Translations under genes and position numbers: made by a program
Shown: piece after piece, positions 1-10,362 of the stretch
Position numbering within the stretch: position 1 is the first letter of the stretch
Layout of the letters: each line of letters begins with the position of its first letter
Source of the DNA: Shinisaurus crocodilurus
Lineage: Eukaryota > Chordata > Lepidosauria > Squamata > Shinisauridae
Direction: 5' to 3'
NCBI GenBank assembly: GCA_021292165.1
Contig: JAHFWL010000291.1
Coordinates: 18,862-82,861 of the forward strand
DNA length: 64,000 nucleotides
Notes under the pieces: generated by a model
Database searches by the model: none
What the model was told of the DNA's origin: nothing
The model's input: only the letters and a program-made list of their open reading frames with translations

Positions 1-118
1 TCAGCTGTTCTGCTGGAATGGGCCATGTCTCAGGTATACTGTTCTTTACTCTGAAGTTTTGAAATTCCCTACCTGCCCTGTCGTAGGCTGCCCGCGTACT
101 GGGCGCCAGGGAACTCAT
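1..118 (-). CDS. Tyrosine recombinase, N-terminal start, cut by window edge
   Basis: On the minus strand an ATG at 118-116 opens a frame that stays open to the window edge (about 39 codons). It begins MSSLAPSTRAAYDRA and contains WPIPAEQL. The SLAPSTRAAY and WPIP patterns are typical of the N-terminal SAM-like domain of tyrosine recombinases in DIRS-superfamily retrotransposons, which use this enzyme instead of a DDE integrase to insert circular cDNA. The ATG overlaps the stop codon of the upstream RNase H frame by four bases (ATGA), a compact arrangement expected within one element. Placement of the recombinase downstream of RNase H without a methyltransferase domain favours the Ngaro group over DIRS1. 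The catalytic R-H-R-Y residues lie outside the window, so integrity cannot be judged. Confidence 0.6.
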   Translation of the reverse strand, partial: MSSLAPSTRAAYDRAGREFQNFRVKNSIPETWPIPAEQL

Positions 119-2031
119 GATGGCATTTTCAGCCGTAGACCTCCAATCTGCCAAAGATAGTCCGGCATCATTACAGGAAGTTCAGATGCCCATGGGGCTA
201 GTTGTCTAAATCTTTCCATTTGATTTCGCGATAATGCATCGGCGATTCCATTGTCTAATCCTGGCACATGTCGAGCTCGGAACGAAATATTAAATTTGAG
301 GCACTGCATTGTGATGGTCCTCACTAGACACATCACGTTGTTATTCCTTGATGTAAGAGAGTTAACTACCTGAACAGTTGCCTGATTGTCACAGAGGAAA
401 TGTACCACGGAATTGGAGAGCTGCTCTGCTCAGATGTGCACGGCTACGTACACCGGGAACAATTCTAGAAAAGTGAGGTCACGCACCAGTTCTGAGGATT
501 TCCATTGCACTGGCCAACCTTTAGCGCACCATTGTTCCCCCAAGATGGCCCCGAAACCCAAGGTGCCGGATGCATCTGATTGGACCCTAAACTCTGCGTC
601 TAATAACTTGTCTTGTCTCCAGAATGAAACACCATTGAATTGTGTCAAGAATCTGGCCCATATTTGCAGATCAGCTCTGATGGATGCCGATACCCTCAGC
701 CTGTGGTGTGGTCGAGTCAAGCTTTGCATGGCAATGCACAGGCGGCGCAAGTAGGCCCTACCTGGTGCGATTACTCTACATGCAAAATTGAGATGTCCCA
801 CCAGTTCCTGCAACCCTCTCAACGTGATCTTCTTTAAATGCAACGTATTGTTGATTTTTTCATGCAGGGTTTTGATCTTCTCTTCGGGTAGCCTGGAACA
901 CTGTTGCACTGTGTCCAATTCTATACCCAGAAAGGTTAGCCTATTTGCTGGTCCCTCTGTCTTTTCATGTGCCAATGGTACTCCAATTGTGTTGCATAGT
1001 ATGCTGAATTGATGCATAAGCCTCGCACATTGGTTGGAGTGGAGTGGGCCAGCAAAAAGGAAATCGTCAAGGTAGTGCACTACATGCGTGATGTTAGCTC
1101 TGTTCTGTACTGCCCAATCTAAAAATGAGCTGAACCGCTCGAATGCTGAACAAGAGATGGAACACCCCATTGGCATAGCTCTATCGAAGAAGAACTGACC
1201 CTGTATATGGAAGCCTAACAGGTCGAAGTCTCGTGGGTGAACTGGTAACAAACGAAAGGCTGATTTAATATCGCATTTTCCCATCAGGGCGCCTGGCCCA
1301 CAATTTCGAACCATTGCCACCGCTGAATCAAATGATGCATATTTCACCGAACATAAATGTTCGGGGATTGCATCATTCACAGAGGCGCCCTTTGGGAATG
1401 ACAGGTTATGTATCAAACGATATTCTCCGGGTGCCTTCTTAGGTACTATGCCCAGAGGGGACACCCGGAGGGATGGTATAGGGAGCGCGTCGAAAGGGCC
1501 GAGGACCCTCCCTTCATTTATTTCTTTTTTAATTTTGTCTAGCGCTACGTGTTGGAGCTCGGCAATTGATTTTTGATTGGGGGCCATACAATGTAGTCGC
1601 GGACCTGTGTATGGGATTCTGAAACCGTATTTAAAGCCGTGGTATAAATAGCCTGCATCTTCCCTGTGCGGGTAGATGTCTAATAGAGGCAATAGAGCTT
1701 GTAATTTAATTGGGCTGGGGCCCTTTGGGAACCTGGGAATTTCCTGGTCCGTGTGTGAAATTGGTCTGGTTGCTTGCTCTGGATTGGCCCTTATGGGGCT
1801 TAAGCTTGGGACATGTGCTGACGGCGTGCGCTGCTCCACACAGCCCACAGGCATGTCTGAAGTTGCATCCGGATCGTTTGCAGCCTCCCCTTGAGAAATC
1901 CCAACAGACTGGCCGGGGTTGAACCGGCTGACCCGGATGGTTGTACGTCCCGGGGGATCCCTGGTATTTAGCCATGATGTGCCCGGTGGCCGCTCAAGAT
2001 CGGCCGTGCTGGAATTGTGTATTCCATCCAT
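115..2031 (-). pseudogene. Ngaro/DIRS-type reverse transcriptase - RNase H, with one internal stop
   Basis: A 533-codon frame (2031 to 433) is followed, after one in-frame TGA at 432-430, by the same frame to a stop at 115. Visible RT motifs are CDIKSAFRLLPVHP (motif A region), PMGCSISCSAFERF (motif B region) and HYLDDFLFAG (the YxDD catalytic motif). The RNase H part starts near QSDASGTLGFGA and continues past the stop with FLCDNQATVQVVN and DNGIADALSR. The interrupted position is probably a former TGG tryptophan codon, since the flanking residues continue the same domain. The protein would copy element RNA into cDNA. The first codons overlap the gag zinc-finger frame in another frame. The single stop makes this copy non-autonomous unless the stop is suppressed; an inactive relic is most likely. 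Confidence 0.85.
1706..1975 (-). pseudogene. Gag C-terminal zinc-finger segment of the Ngaro-like element
   Basis: Minus-strand frame beginning MAKYQGSPGTYNHPG. It holds a cysteine/histidine cluster, CWDFSRGGCKRSGCNFRHAC followed by GLCGAAHAVSTCP, which matches a CCCH-type finger (C-x7-C-x4-C-x3-H) plus a C-x2-C motif as found in Gag proteins of DIRS/Ngaro elements, where it binds nucleic acid. It lies downstream of the main gag-like frame but in a different reading frame, so a frameshift near 1975-1985 separates them. It overlaps the start of the RT frame. Family placement rests on the finger and the neighbouring RT and recombinase. Confidence 0.55.
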
Positions 2032-3500
2032 ATGTCACTGTCTTTAATGTCCCATCTGATGTACCGATCTGCTGCAGCCTTCTCACGGAAGGCCTCGTCA
2101 TACTGCAGCCACGCAGGTCCTTCGTAGCAGGAGTATGCTCTAAATATTATGTCAAGTTATTTAACAAGCACGACACCTTTTTCTGGGTATTTCTGTAGAA
2201 CTACGCCCAAATAGGTCAAGTATCCCGCTAGCCAGTTAGACCATGTGCGCGGGGGTTTCTTCTTTTTTGCTTTTTCTTTCTCTGTGTCACTAAGCTTCTC
2301 TAATTCCTGGGTTTCAGGTTCCCTTTGTAAAAGGGAGAACATGTCTATGAACTCGCCCCTCAATATTTTGTCCCTTGTGGATTGAGATAGATGGAAGCCA
2401 AGTGGGAATGAAGACCCTCCGTGATATCTGTTTCCGGCCGCTGAGTTTGGGTAGTTGTCTACAGCTGCCGGTGCAAAACCCATCGCCGTACCGTGTGTGT
2501 TTGGTCCGCCCCACGCTGGTGCGCATGCCTCAGCCAGAGTTGAGGTGCCACCTGTGAGTGGGTTGGGAAGTGTATTGAGGGCCACTTGTTGTGTGTCAAG
2601 TGAGTTAGTTGGGATGGCATCGCTCATATGTGTTCGGCCTGCTTCTGCCGCCGCGATAGATGCCGTATTAGAGACAGCCTGAGTGTTGGGTGTACCCTGT
2701 TGTTCTGTCTGCCCTGGAGTCATCGTCGTCGGTCTGTCGGGGCTGCCTGCATTCGTGTTATTGTTCCCTGCTACCTGCGACTGCCCCCTGACATTCGCCC
2801 CGGAATTAAGACCCCCTAATGCTTGTGCTAGGACGTTGACAAATTCTTGTAATGAGACTTGGGGTGCACTGGAAGTCCCCGTTCTGGCTGGTGTTTGCCC
2901 TGTCGCAGGTGTTGGGGGGGTTTGTAAATTAGAGGAGGTGTGCCTGTACCTAGCCGGGTGTTGGTCAGAGCCTCCGCCCCGTTCCTCTTGTCTCATGTAC
3001 TCACCATCATGCGTTGACGGTCCGGGTTGATGTTCATGTTCTTGTGCATAAGGGGAGCTTCTGCCACTGTTGGTCTCTGCTTGTTGGCTTCTGTATGTAC
3101 TTGCCCTGGGTGACCATCTCGTATGATGTTCATCTCTCGTAGCCCTGGAACTGACACCGGGTGATGCGTATTTTTGTTGGACAGCTTCATTGGTCGTGGC
3201 CTCTCCTGCGTCGATGCGATCTGCAAGGGAATGCCACAATGCACGTTGGATTTGACCTCTTGTGCGCAATTTCTCACCACTCACCTGCGTACCAGGGGCT
3301 CGGTGTCTACCCAACTGGCTCGCTGCTTCTTCAGATGCTTTGACTTGGTGCGTGAGAGTAGATAAGTCGATCTCCTCTTCGTCGGATGAGGATGAGTAGG
3401 TCACCAGGTTACGTGAGCGTTTTGGTGGATGCCTTTTGACCGCATTCTTCATTGTAGCACCCTTGTTGCTTTTGCTGCTTGATTTCCTCTTTGAAGGCAT
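1976..3500 (-). pseudogene. Gag-like ORF1 of the Ngaro-like element, broken
   Basis: The best start is the ATG at 3500-3498 (MPSKRKSSSKSNKG), although the frame is open to 3689. The N-terminal part is basic and serine-rich with an acidic patch (SSSSDEEEIDL); the middle is low-complexity, rich in Q, T, G and P; the C-terminal part has TWSNWLAGYLTYLGVVLQ, resembling the conserved W..YL..L block of Ngaro Gag proteins. A TAA at 2159-2157 interrupts the frame, yet the same frame continues with Gag-like sequence (CYEGPAWLQYDEAFREKAA) until a further stop near 1971. Probably the structural protein of the retrotransposon particle, now disrupted by one stop and one frameshift. No cellular function is suggested. 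Confidence 0.6.
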
Positions 3501-3689
3501 TTCTACGGGTAGGTGGCTCGCTATATTGACAAAATAAAGTAAACAATCAGCATATGCCGTAAGGAAATCAATTATGTGTGAATTGTACCTGGTGTTGCGT
3601 TTTCGTCTGCCCATGCCCGCATCGCCAACGGATGTTTTGCGTGCGAAGGCTGTGTCGCCTTGAGGCCACCTCTGGAGTCTGGTATACAT

Positions 3690-5640
3690 AAGGCTGTCAT
3701 TTTCTTTGCCTAAAAGTAGTCGTTGGCTGTGCGCGTAGTCTGGGGGATTTGCGTCTTGGCCAGTTCTAACGCTGTTTGAGTAATTTTATTTATTAGTGTA
3801 AGCCCTGCTTCAACTGTAATACTTCTATCTCCTGGATATGCACGCATACTAAAGGAAAAGGAAAGGAAGAAAGAAGAATAGCTCACAGCGTACGACCGAG
3901 TTGCGGGAAGAGGGAGAAAGGAAAGGAAAAAGGAAAAGGAAAGGAAGAAAGAAAGAAGAAGAGAAAACACAAAAGAAAAGGGAAAAAAAACCCACACAAG
4001 CCACAACGTTCGCAGTGAGGTGCTTACCACACCGTATCGCGGCGGGGTGACGGGGCCGTTGGAGAGGGTACCACTGTGTATGCGGCTGGGCCAGAGTCTG
4101 GGGCTCATAGGGGGGCTCATAGCCCCTGCCCCCCCTGCAGCCAATGCGGCTGGGCCAGTCTGGCAGCGTCCCGCGCATGCGCGGGAGCCGAGTGCAGGCC
4201 GCGCCACAAACGCCGGTGCGGCTGGCCCGACCAGTGATGGCCGCCGCATGGGGGGGGGAAGGACCCGCCCCTGGCCACGCTGCGGCCGCGAAAGATGTGC
4301 CGGCTGGGCTGCATCCGAGCCCGACCGGCCAAAGCCGCCGCCGAGCCGCTCGCGGCAGCCCGGCGGATAAGGCAGCCACCCGCGGGGGGGGTGCCCCCGC
4401 CGCGCCACGGGCGGCCGGACCGAAATGCCACCCGGTGAGTCGGCAGCCCCCGGGGGGGGCGCACCCACTGAGTAACGGGCGGCTGTGTCGAATGCTCGCG
4501 GCGTGGCGGAGCCATACGGAGAGTCGATGGCTCCGGGGGGGGCGCCCCTGCTGCGTTGCGGGTGGCTGTGTCGAATGCTCGCCGCGCCGCTTGCGGCGGT
4601 GCGGCGGGGCCGCCCGGTGAGTCGTCGGCTCCAGGGGGGGCGCCGCGTTGCGGGCGGCTGTGTCGAATGCTCGCCGCGCCGCTTGCGGCGGCGCGGCGGG
4701 GCCATACGGAGAGTCGATGGCTCCGGGGGGAGGGCGTGGAGGAGCCCCTACCCCCCCGCAGCGTTCAAGGCAGCCGGGGACGGCCGTGTCGCGTCCTGCA
4801 CTCCCCTGGGAGCCGAGTGCAGGCCGCGCCGGTCCCCTCAGCGCAGCGGACCTGGTAAGTGGTGCCTGCTGCCCGGGGGGAGGCGAGGACTCGTCCCCTC
4901 CCGCGTCCCGGCCGAGGAGGGTGGGCAAGCCTGGTTGAAATCCCAGCCCGGCCGGACTAAATGATTGCCGCGCCACTCTCAGCAGCGCGGCCGAAGAAGC
5001 CGCCGTCCGTGGGGGGGGTGCGCCCATGCAGCGTCATCTGCAACCGGGCCTAAGTGCCCCTTTCTCCGGCGAGTTGAGGATTCGAGGGAGGAGGGGGGGC
5101 TGACCGCACGGAGGGGATGCAAAGAGCCTCTCGTCGGTCTAGCGTGGGGCTTTTTTGGGGTGCAGCAGCCCAGCAAGGAAAATTACGTCCAGTCTGCGGC
5201 CACCCATGTCTGCTGACTGTGGCTGATTGCAGCACACCCCCGTCTTAACCGGAGAGCCATGCCACCTGAGGCAGGCAAGCAGCAGCTAGCTTAATCTATA
5301 TCTTGTTATTTCTAGTGACTTGGTGCTCCACCCTGTCGCCCTCCCTTCTGCTCCATCATCCCCTTATCTGACGGTGCACGTGTTCCTCGTAGGAGAATTC
5401 AAGATCCGTAGCGAAGGAGCTACGAAGAGCTGCGAAGAACAAAGAGGGTGTGGGGCGGTGCTGCAGGTCCTAATATTGGCTCCTGTAACCCCGCCCCCCC
5501 TACCTGAGCATACCTGCGAGAACTGGTAAGTCTCGCTTCTCCTCCCCCCACGTCCGCAAAATTTCTCCCCGCCCACAGCTGCACGTGATGCAGGGGAAGG
5601 TCATTCTTGTAACTAACCATAACCCTATTCACTCATTCAC
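3690..5640. other. GC-rich 5' region of the Ngaro-like element (putative promoter/terminal repeat)
   Basis: Upstream of gag (minus strand). A purine tract (3853-3990, mostly A and G) is followed by very CpG-rich sequence to about 5,200. Long open frames here on both strands translate to Arg/Pro/Ala/Gly low-complexity and carry no domain, so I read them as composition artefacts. Position immediately 5' of gag fits the terminal-repeat and promoter region of a DIRS-superfamily element, but I could not delimit the split direct repeats because the other end of the element is outside the window. The right boundary (about 5,300-5,640) is a guess based on the return to AT-richer sequence. Confidence 0.4.
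4470..4745. repeat. GC-rich tandem repeat, about 80-95 bp unit
   Basis: The string GGCTGTGTCGAATGCTCG occurs near 4482, 4564 and 4660, each time in a similar surrounding containing GCTCC(A/G)GGGGGG, CCATACGGAGAGTCGATGG or GGTGAGTCGTCGGC blocks. Units are imperfect and vary in length. This is internal structure of the GC-rich region 5' of the Ngaro-like element. Confidence 0.6.
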
Positions 5641-6289
5641 ATCATGACTAGGGCTAGTGCATAGAGAGCAGAGTCTATTCTCTAATAACACACACTTGCT
5701 GCCCTTCGGATGTCTTTAGAAGCAACTCCCATAATCCCTGACCTTAGGCCTTGTTGGCTGGGGCAGAGGGTAGTTGTAGCCTAACAGATCTGGAGATCAC
5801 CAGGTTGCTTATCCTTCTCATATACCACCACCATGTCTTCAAAAAGGGCAAGAAGGAGGGACCAGTGAACTACAGACTCACGATCTTACACCTTGCCTCC
5901 TGATGTCTGAAGTTCTCCTTGAGCTCCTAATGTATGCACAAGCAGCCATGCACCTTTCGGGGCCTCTTTACAAAGGTCCACAATATACACACTGAAACCG
6001 GGAGCGCTAGAGGTGGCCATGTTGGGATAGGACCAGCAGACATAGCTCTGCTCCACCCTCTATGCATTACCACTACAGATGGGGGAGAATTACTGAAGAG
6101 GACTGATGTGCCGTTGACACAATGGCTAATTGCACGACTGGTGTCTCACCTAGACTGACCCTTCAGCAAGCCTGTATCTCTCAGTCTCAACACATTTTCA
6201 TTCCCAAACGGTATGGGTATAATACTGACTGACCTGCCATACCAGGCTCATATTAGAAAGTGCTGTTGCTTTTATCCCGTCCACCTTCC
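5641..6289. other. Stretch without a recognisable gene; short CR1 remnant
   Basis: At about 5,838-5,875 on the plus strand the sequence reads as FKKGKKEGPVNYR, a block typical of CR1-type reverse transcriptases. At 5,700-5,800 there is sequence like the widespread squamate MITE ends (CAACTCCCATAATCCCTGACC). The remainder contains only short frames without domains. Confidence 0.4.
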
Positions 6290-6466
6290 AAGGAGCTCAG
6301 GGTACCAGGCCAGTTATTCCCCACCCCCGTCACTTTTGATCCAGACAACATGTCTTTGTTGGTTCAACGATGGTGATTGGCCCAATATCAATCACTGCAA
6401 CTTCAGAGATTTGAACCTGGGACTCATTGGCTGTACTCCGGCACTCTAACCATTATGCCGCATGGA
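6290..6466 (-). repeat. tRNA-derived SINE remnant
   Basis: Reading the minus strand from 6466, GCGGCATAATGGTTAGAGTG resembles a tRNA 5' half with an A box, and CCCAGGTTCAAATCTC about 30 bases later resembles the B box and T-arm. Spacing fits a tRNA-derived SINE head, with unassigned body sequence below it. Arms do not pair well enough for a functional tRNA. Confidence 0.5.
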
Positions 6467-6924
6467 TACTGCACAATTGCTCACTTTGGATACTTAGGAA
6501 AATGCAACTGAACTACTTTGGACACTTGGGATGCCTTGTACAACTGGCTGCATAGTTATATAGAACTAAGAAATGACTGTCCTTTGTTTTGTTTTATTTC
6601 TCCAGCCACCAGTGACTGGCTACCAACTCAAAGATGCTGGGGCAACTGGCTAATGGTCTGTCTCTCTTTCTACAACCGCATCATCCTTCATTCTAGACAT
6701 CCAAATCAGCATTCATCCAGCTCCAGAAAATATTTTCCACGGAGGTGCAACTTTGGCAAAATTACTTGGAAATGTTCTTTTCTGTCCCCTTTGCTGCTTT
6801 TGAATACAAACAAGCTTGCCCTGAAACTGTTGTGTGCAGCATTTAAGAGGGCCTCAGAGCGCTGTGTGTGTGTGTCTGTCAGTAACAGAGAAGGGGGTCT
6901 CTTTCAATTCACTCAGAAATTTTA

Positions 6925-7005
6925 ATCATAAGAACATAAGAAGAATCATACTGGATCAGACCAAGGGACCATCTAGTCCAGCAATCTGATTGGGGAGGGG
7001 GGGTT
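6925..7005 (-). mobile_element. CR1/L3-type LINE tail fragment
   Basis: Contains AAGAACATAAGAAGAATCAT, then CTGGATCAGACCAAGGGACC and ATCTAGTCCAGCA, the antisense of a LINE 3' tail that recurs in this window (plus-strand examples at 14,045-14,083 and 15,380-15,440). Confidence 0.55.
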
Positions 7006-7302
7006 CCTTGCCATTCAGTCAGAAATGTTAATACTTAAATAATATTCACACACCTCATTTCCCCAGACTGACTGACTTCCTCGTGTAATTAATTAGTTAA
7101 TACATTTCAATCCTGCATTTTCAGCCACTGGAGTTCCCTCGGACACAAGCAACCACCCCAAATACAATCTAGCAAGATACAGTAACAATGGAATGCAAAA
7201 TGCAAAAACAATGCAAAAACAAAAACAAAAAAATTAAAAATCTCAGCAGCAGCTTTAGACCCCATCATACCACTTAAACACGGTTACCCTGACGATTGTT
7301 CT

Positions 7303-8190
7303 TAAGATGTTCTTAAGGCTAAGCGAAAAGCACATCAAATAAATCCTTTAAAGGACCATCTTCCATCCGGTAACCTGTGTCCTCACTGTGGGAAACTGTG
7401 TGGATCTAGAATTGGCCTCCACAGTCACTTACAGACTCATCGCTAGAGTCTACCAGGGATGGGGACTCGGACTCGAGGACTCGACTCGTGAGTCGGACTG
7501 AGTCCCCCCTCTGACTCGAGTCGGACTCGAGTCCCAATATTTTTAATGGGACTCGAGACTCGACTCGGGACTCGAGACCAAGGACTCGTCAACATCCCTG
7601 CTTGATGCCACCTGCAGGTGCTGTCTGGACCTAGTTGCAGTAACAATCCAAGTTTATTTTTTAAAATCATTTTACTAAAATGCAACCTTTCAGACATTTT
7701 GGGTTTGGCTGCCTCTGCCTGACTGTTTGGGGTTCCCTGCCTCCTCTGCCTGCCTGGTGATTTTGGGTTTGTCTGCCTGGTCTGTTCTTGTAAAAATCAG
7801 TGGCAGAGTTTTGAGATAAAAAGGCACACTTGTGCCTAGAATTTATTTAAGCCACACATCTGAAGTAGCCTTATTTTGTTGGGAAAAAAACCCCATTGAT
7901 TTTAATAGGGACTTGTGGAGTCAGCTTTGGGAGTGACTCGGGACTCGGGACTCGTGAGTCACCATTTTGGACCAAGGACTTGGACTCGGACTCGAGACTC
8001 GGGTCCAAAGACTCGTGACTCGACTCGTGACTCGAGACCAAGGACTCTTCAACATCCCTGGAGTCTACACAATTTTCTTTAGAATTTTCCTCCTTTTAAA
8101 ATCTCCTTTTTGTAAATTTTCTTTGCTTTTTTTTTTTTATCCTGGAAGACAATCTTACTCGGTCACGAGTGATCGCCTGACTGACTGACC
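7303..8190 (+). mobile_element. 3' end of a zinc-finger LINE, split by a hAT insertion
   Basis: Bases 7,325-7,453 match the C-terminal coding end of the LINE at 27,839-30,125 (residues CPHCGKLCGSRIG and HSHLRTH in that copy); after the hAT insertion, 8,061-8,190 continues with the same 3' UTR (GACAATCTTACTCGGTCACG). At 7,303-7,320 an AAGATGTTC block matches about 150 bp further upstream in the reference copy, so an internal deletion is present. It ends in CTGA repeats. Confidence 0.8.
7454..8060. mobile_element. Non-autonomous hAT element, GACTCG-rich, with 8-bp TSD
   Basis: Ends are CAGGGATG and CATCCCTG (perfect 8-bp terminal inverted repeats) and both flanks carry GAGTCTAC (7446-7453 and 8061-8068), the 8-bp target duplication expected of hAT elements. 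Both ends are packed with GACTCG/CGAGTC motifs (7,465-7,600 and 7,925-8,050). No transposase frame is present, so it depended on an autonomous relative. The uninterrupted target exists at 30,036-30,043. Confidence 0.85.
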
Positions 8191-8369
8191 ACATGAACAG
8201 TAAAAGTCGCAATATGGTAAAAGCACTATGGTTGTAATACGATGCCCACTTACCTGGGAGTAGGCCCCATTTCATAGAATCATAGAAAGGTAGAGTTGGA
8301 AGGGGCCTTCAAGGCCATTGAGTCCAACCCCCTGCTCAATGCAGGAATCCAGGTCAAAGCATCCCTGCA

Positions 8370-10330
8370 TCCCTGACAGATGGCTGTCCAGCCGCACCTT
8401 GAATTCTTCCAGATTGGGAGAGCCCACCACCTCCATAGGTAGTTGATTCCATTGTCTTATTGCTCTAACAGTCAGGAAATTTTTCCTCATGTTCAGGTGG
8501 AATCTGGGTTCCTGTAACTTGAGCCCATTATTCCGTGTCCTGCAAACTGGGATGACTGAGAAGAGATCCTGGCCCTCCTCTGTGTGACATCCCTTCAAGT
8601 ACTGGAAGAGTGCGATGATATCTCCCCTCAGTCTCCTCTTCTGAATGCTAAACATGCCCAGTTCTTTCAGTCTCTCCTCATAGGGCCTTGTTTCCAGTCC
8701 CTTGATCATCCTTGTTGCCCTCCTCTGAACCCTCCCCAGTTTGTCTACGTCCTTCTGAAAGTGTGGTGCCCAGAACTGGACGCAGTACTCAAGATGAGGC
8801 CTAACCAGTGCCAAGTATTATTATATAAATTTATTTAATAATAATAATAAAATATTGTTGAGCCAAGTGTCCCCCATTCTGTAACTCTGCATTTGGTTTC
8901 CTCTCCCTAGGTGCAGCACTTGGCATTTATCCCAATTAAATTTCATTCTGTTGTTTTCGGCCTAGCGCTCCAGCCTATCGAGGTCACTTTGAATTTTGTT
9001 TCTGTCTTCCAGAGTATTAGCTGTTCCACCCAACTTTGTGTCATCTGCAAATTTGATAAGCATTCCCTGTACCTCCTCATCCAAGTCATTAATAAAAATG
9101 TTGAAGAGCACTGGGCCCAGGACCGAGCCCCGTGGTACCCCCGCTCGTTACCTCTCCCCAGTTTGAGAAGGAACCATTGATAAGCACTCTTTGAGTCTGA
9201 TTCTGTAGCCAATTGTGGATCCACCTGATAGCTGTTCCACCTAGCCCACTTTTAGCTAGCTTGCTAATCAGGATATCATGAGGCACTTTGTCGAAAGCTT
9301 TGCTGAAGTCCAGATATATTATGTCCACCACATTCCCACAGTCCACAAGGCAGGTTACCCGATCAAAAAATGAGATCAGATTAGTCTGGCAGGATTTGTT
9401 CTTGACAAATCCATGCTGGCTTCTAGTAATCACTGCATTGTTTTCAAGGTGCTTGCAGACTGACTTCTTTATAATCTGCTCCAAAATTTTCCCCAGGATT
9501 GATGTCAGACTGACTGGCCTATAGTTCCCAGGTTCTTGCCCTTTTTGAAGATGGGGACAACATTTGCCCTCCTCCAGTCATCTGGCACTTCACCTGTCCT
9601 CCATGATTTCTCAAAGATAATAGACCGTGCTTCTGAGAGTTCTTCTGCCACTTCCTTTATTACTCTAGGATGCAGCTCATCAGGCCCTGGAGATTTAAAC
9701 TCGTTCAGAGTAATCAGGTGCTCCTTGACCATTTGCCTATCAATCTCAAGCTGCAATCCTGCCCCTTCAGTCTGCACTTCAGGTTTGCCCGGGGGGTCAT
9801 AGACCCTCTTTTGGGAGAAGACGGAGCCGAAGTAGGAATTGAACACTTCTGCCTTTTCTTTGTCTTCTGTTATCAATTTGCCATCCTCATTGCATAGTTG
9901 AACCACAATTTCTTTCCTCTGTCTTTTACTGTGCATGTATCTGAAGAAAGCTTTTTTGTTGTGTTTAGCATCCCTCGCTAACCTTAGCTCATTCCCAGCT
10001 TTAGCCTTCCTGACACTATTCCTGCAGTTCTGTGCTACCTGCCTGTACTCTTCCCTTGTAGCCTGTCCTTCCTTCCACTTCCTATACGTGTCCTTTTTTG
10101 TTTTCAGGTCATCTTTGAGTTTATTGTGAAGCCACATTGGCTTCTTCTGTTGCCCTCTGCCTTTTTTCCTTGTGGGAATTGTTTGCAATTGTGCCTTTAA
10201 AATTTCCTTTTTTAAAAACTCCCACCCATCCTGGGCTCCTCTTCTCATTAGAGTCGCTTGCCATGGGACCTTACTTAACATTGTTCTAAGTTTGTTAAAA
10301 TTGGCTTTCCTAAAATCCAGGGTACGTGTT
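8370..10330 (-). pseudogene. CR1 ORF2 reverse transcriptase, several frameshifts
   Basis: From 10,330 downward the minus strand encodes the linker (LKAQLQTIPTRKKGRGQQKK), then RT blocks NVVPIFKKGK, HGFVKNKSCQTNL, IYLDFSKAFDKVPHD (motif A) and the C-terminal [16 protein letters not shown] and [15 protein letters not shown]. Breaks: frame changes near 9,490 and near 9,130 (an extra base in the GVPQGSVLGP motif B region), and near 8,820-8,870 AT-rich filler replaces about 150 bp that other copies have between the NNTTSEKDLG and [10 protein letters not shown] blocks. The endonuclease is absent. Clearly dead. Confidence 0.8.
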
Positions 10331-10362
10331 TGGCTACACTCCGCTTTTGCTCCCCTTTGGAA

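Noticed and set aside
3710..5027. Long open frames on both strands in the GC-rich region
   Set aside because: Low-complexity Arg/Pro/Ala/Gly translations in several frames at once, no domain; an effect of CpG composition and tandem repeats.
6395..6466. tRNA gene on the minus strand
   Set aside because: A and B box resemblance only; stem pairing is poor, so a SINE remnant is the better reading.
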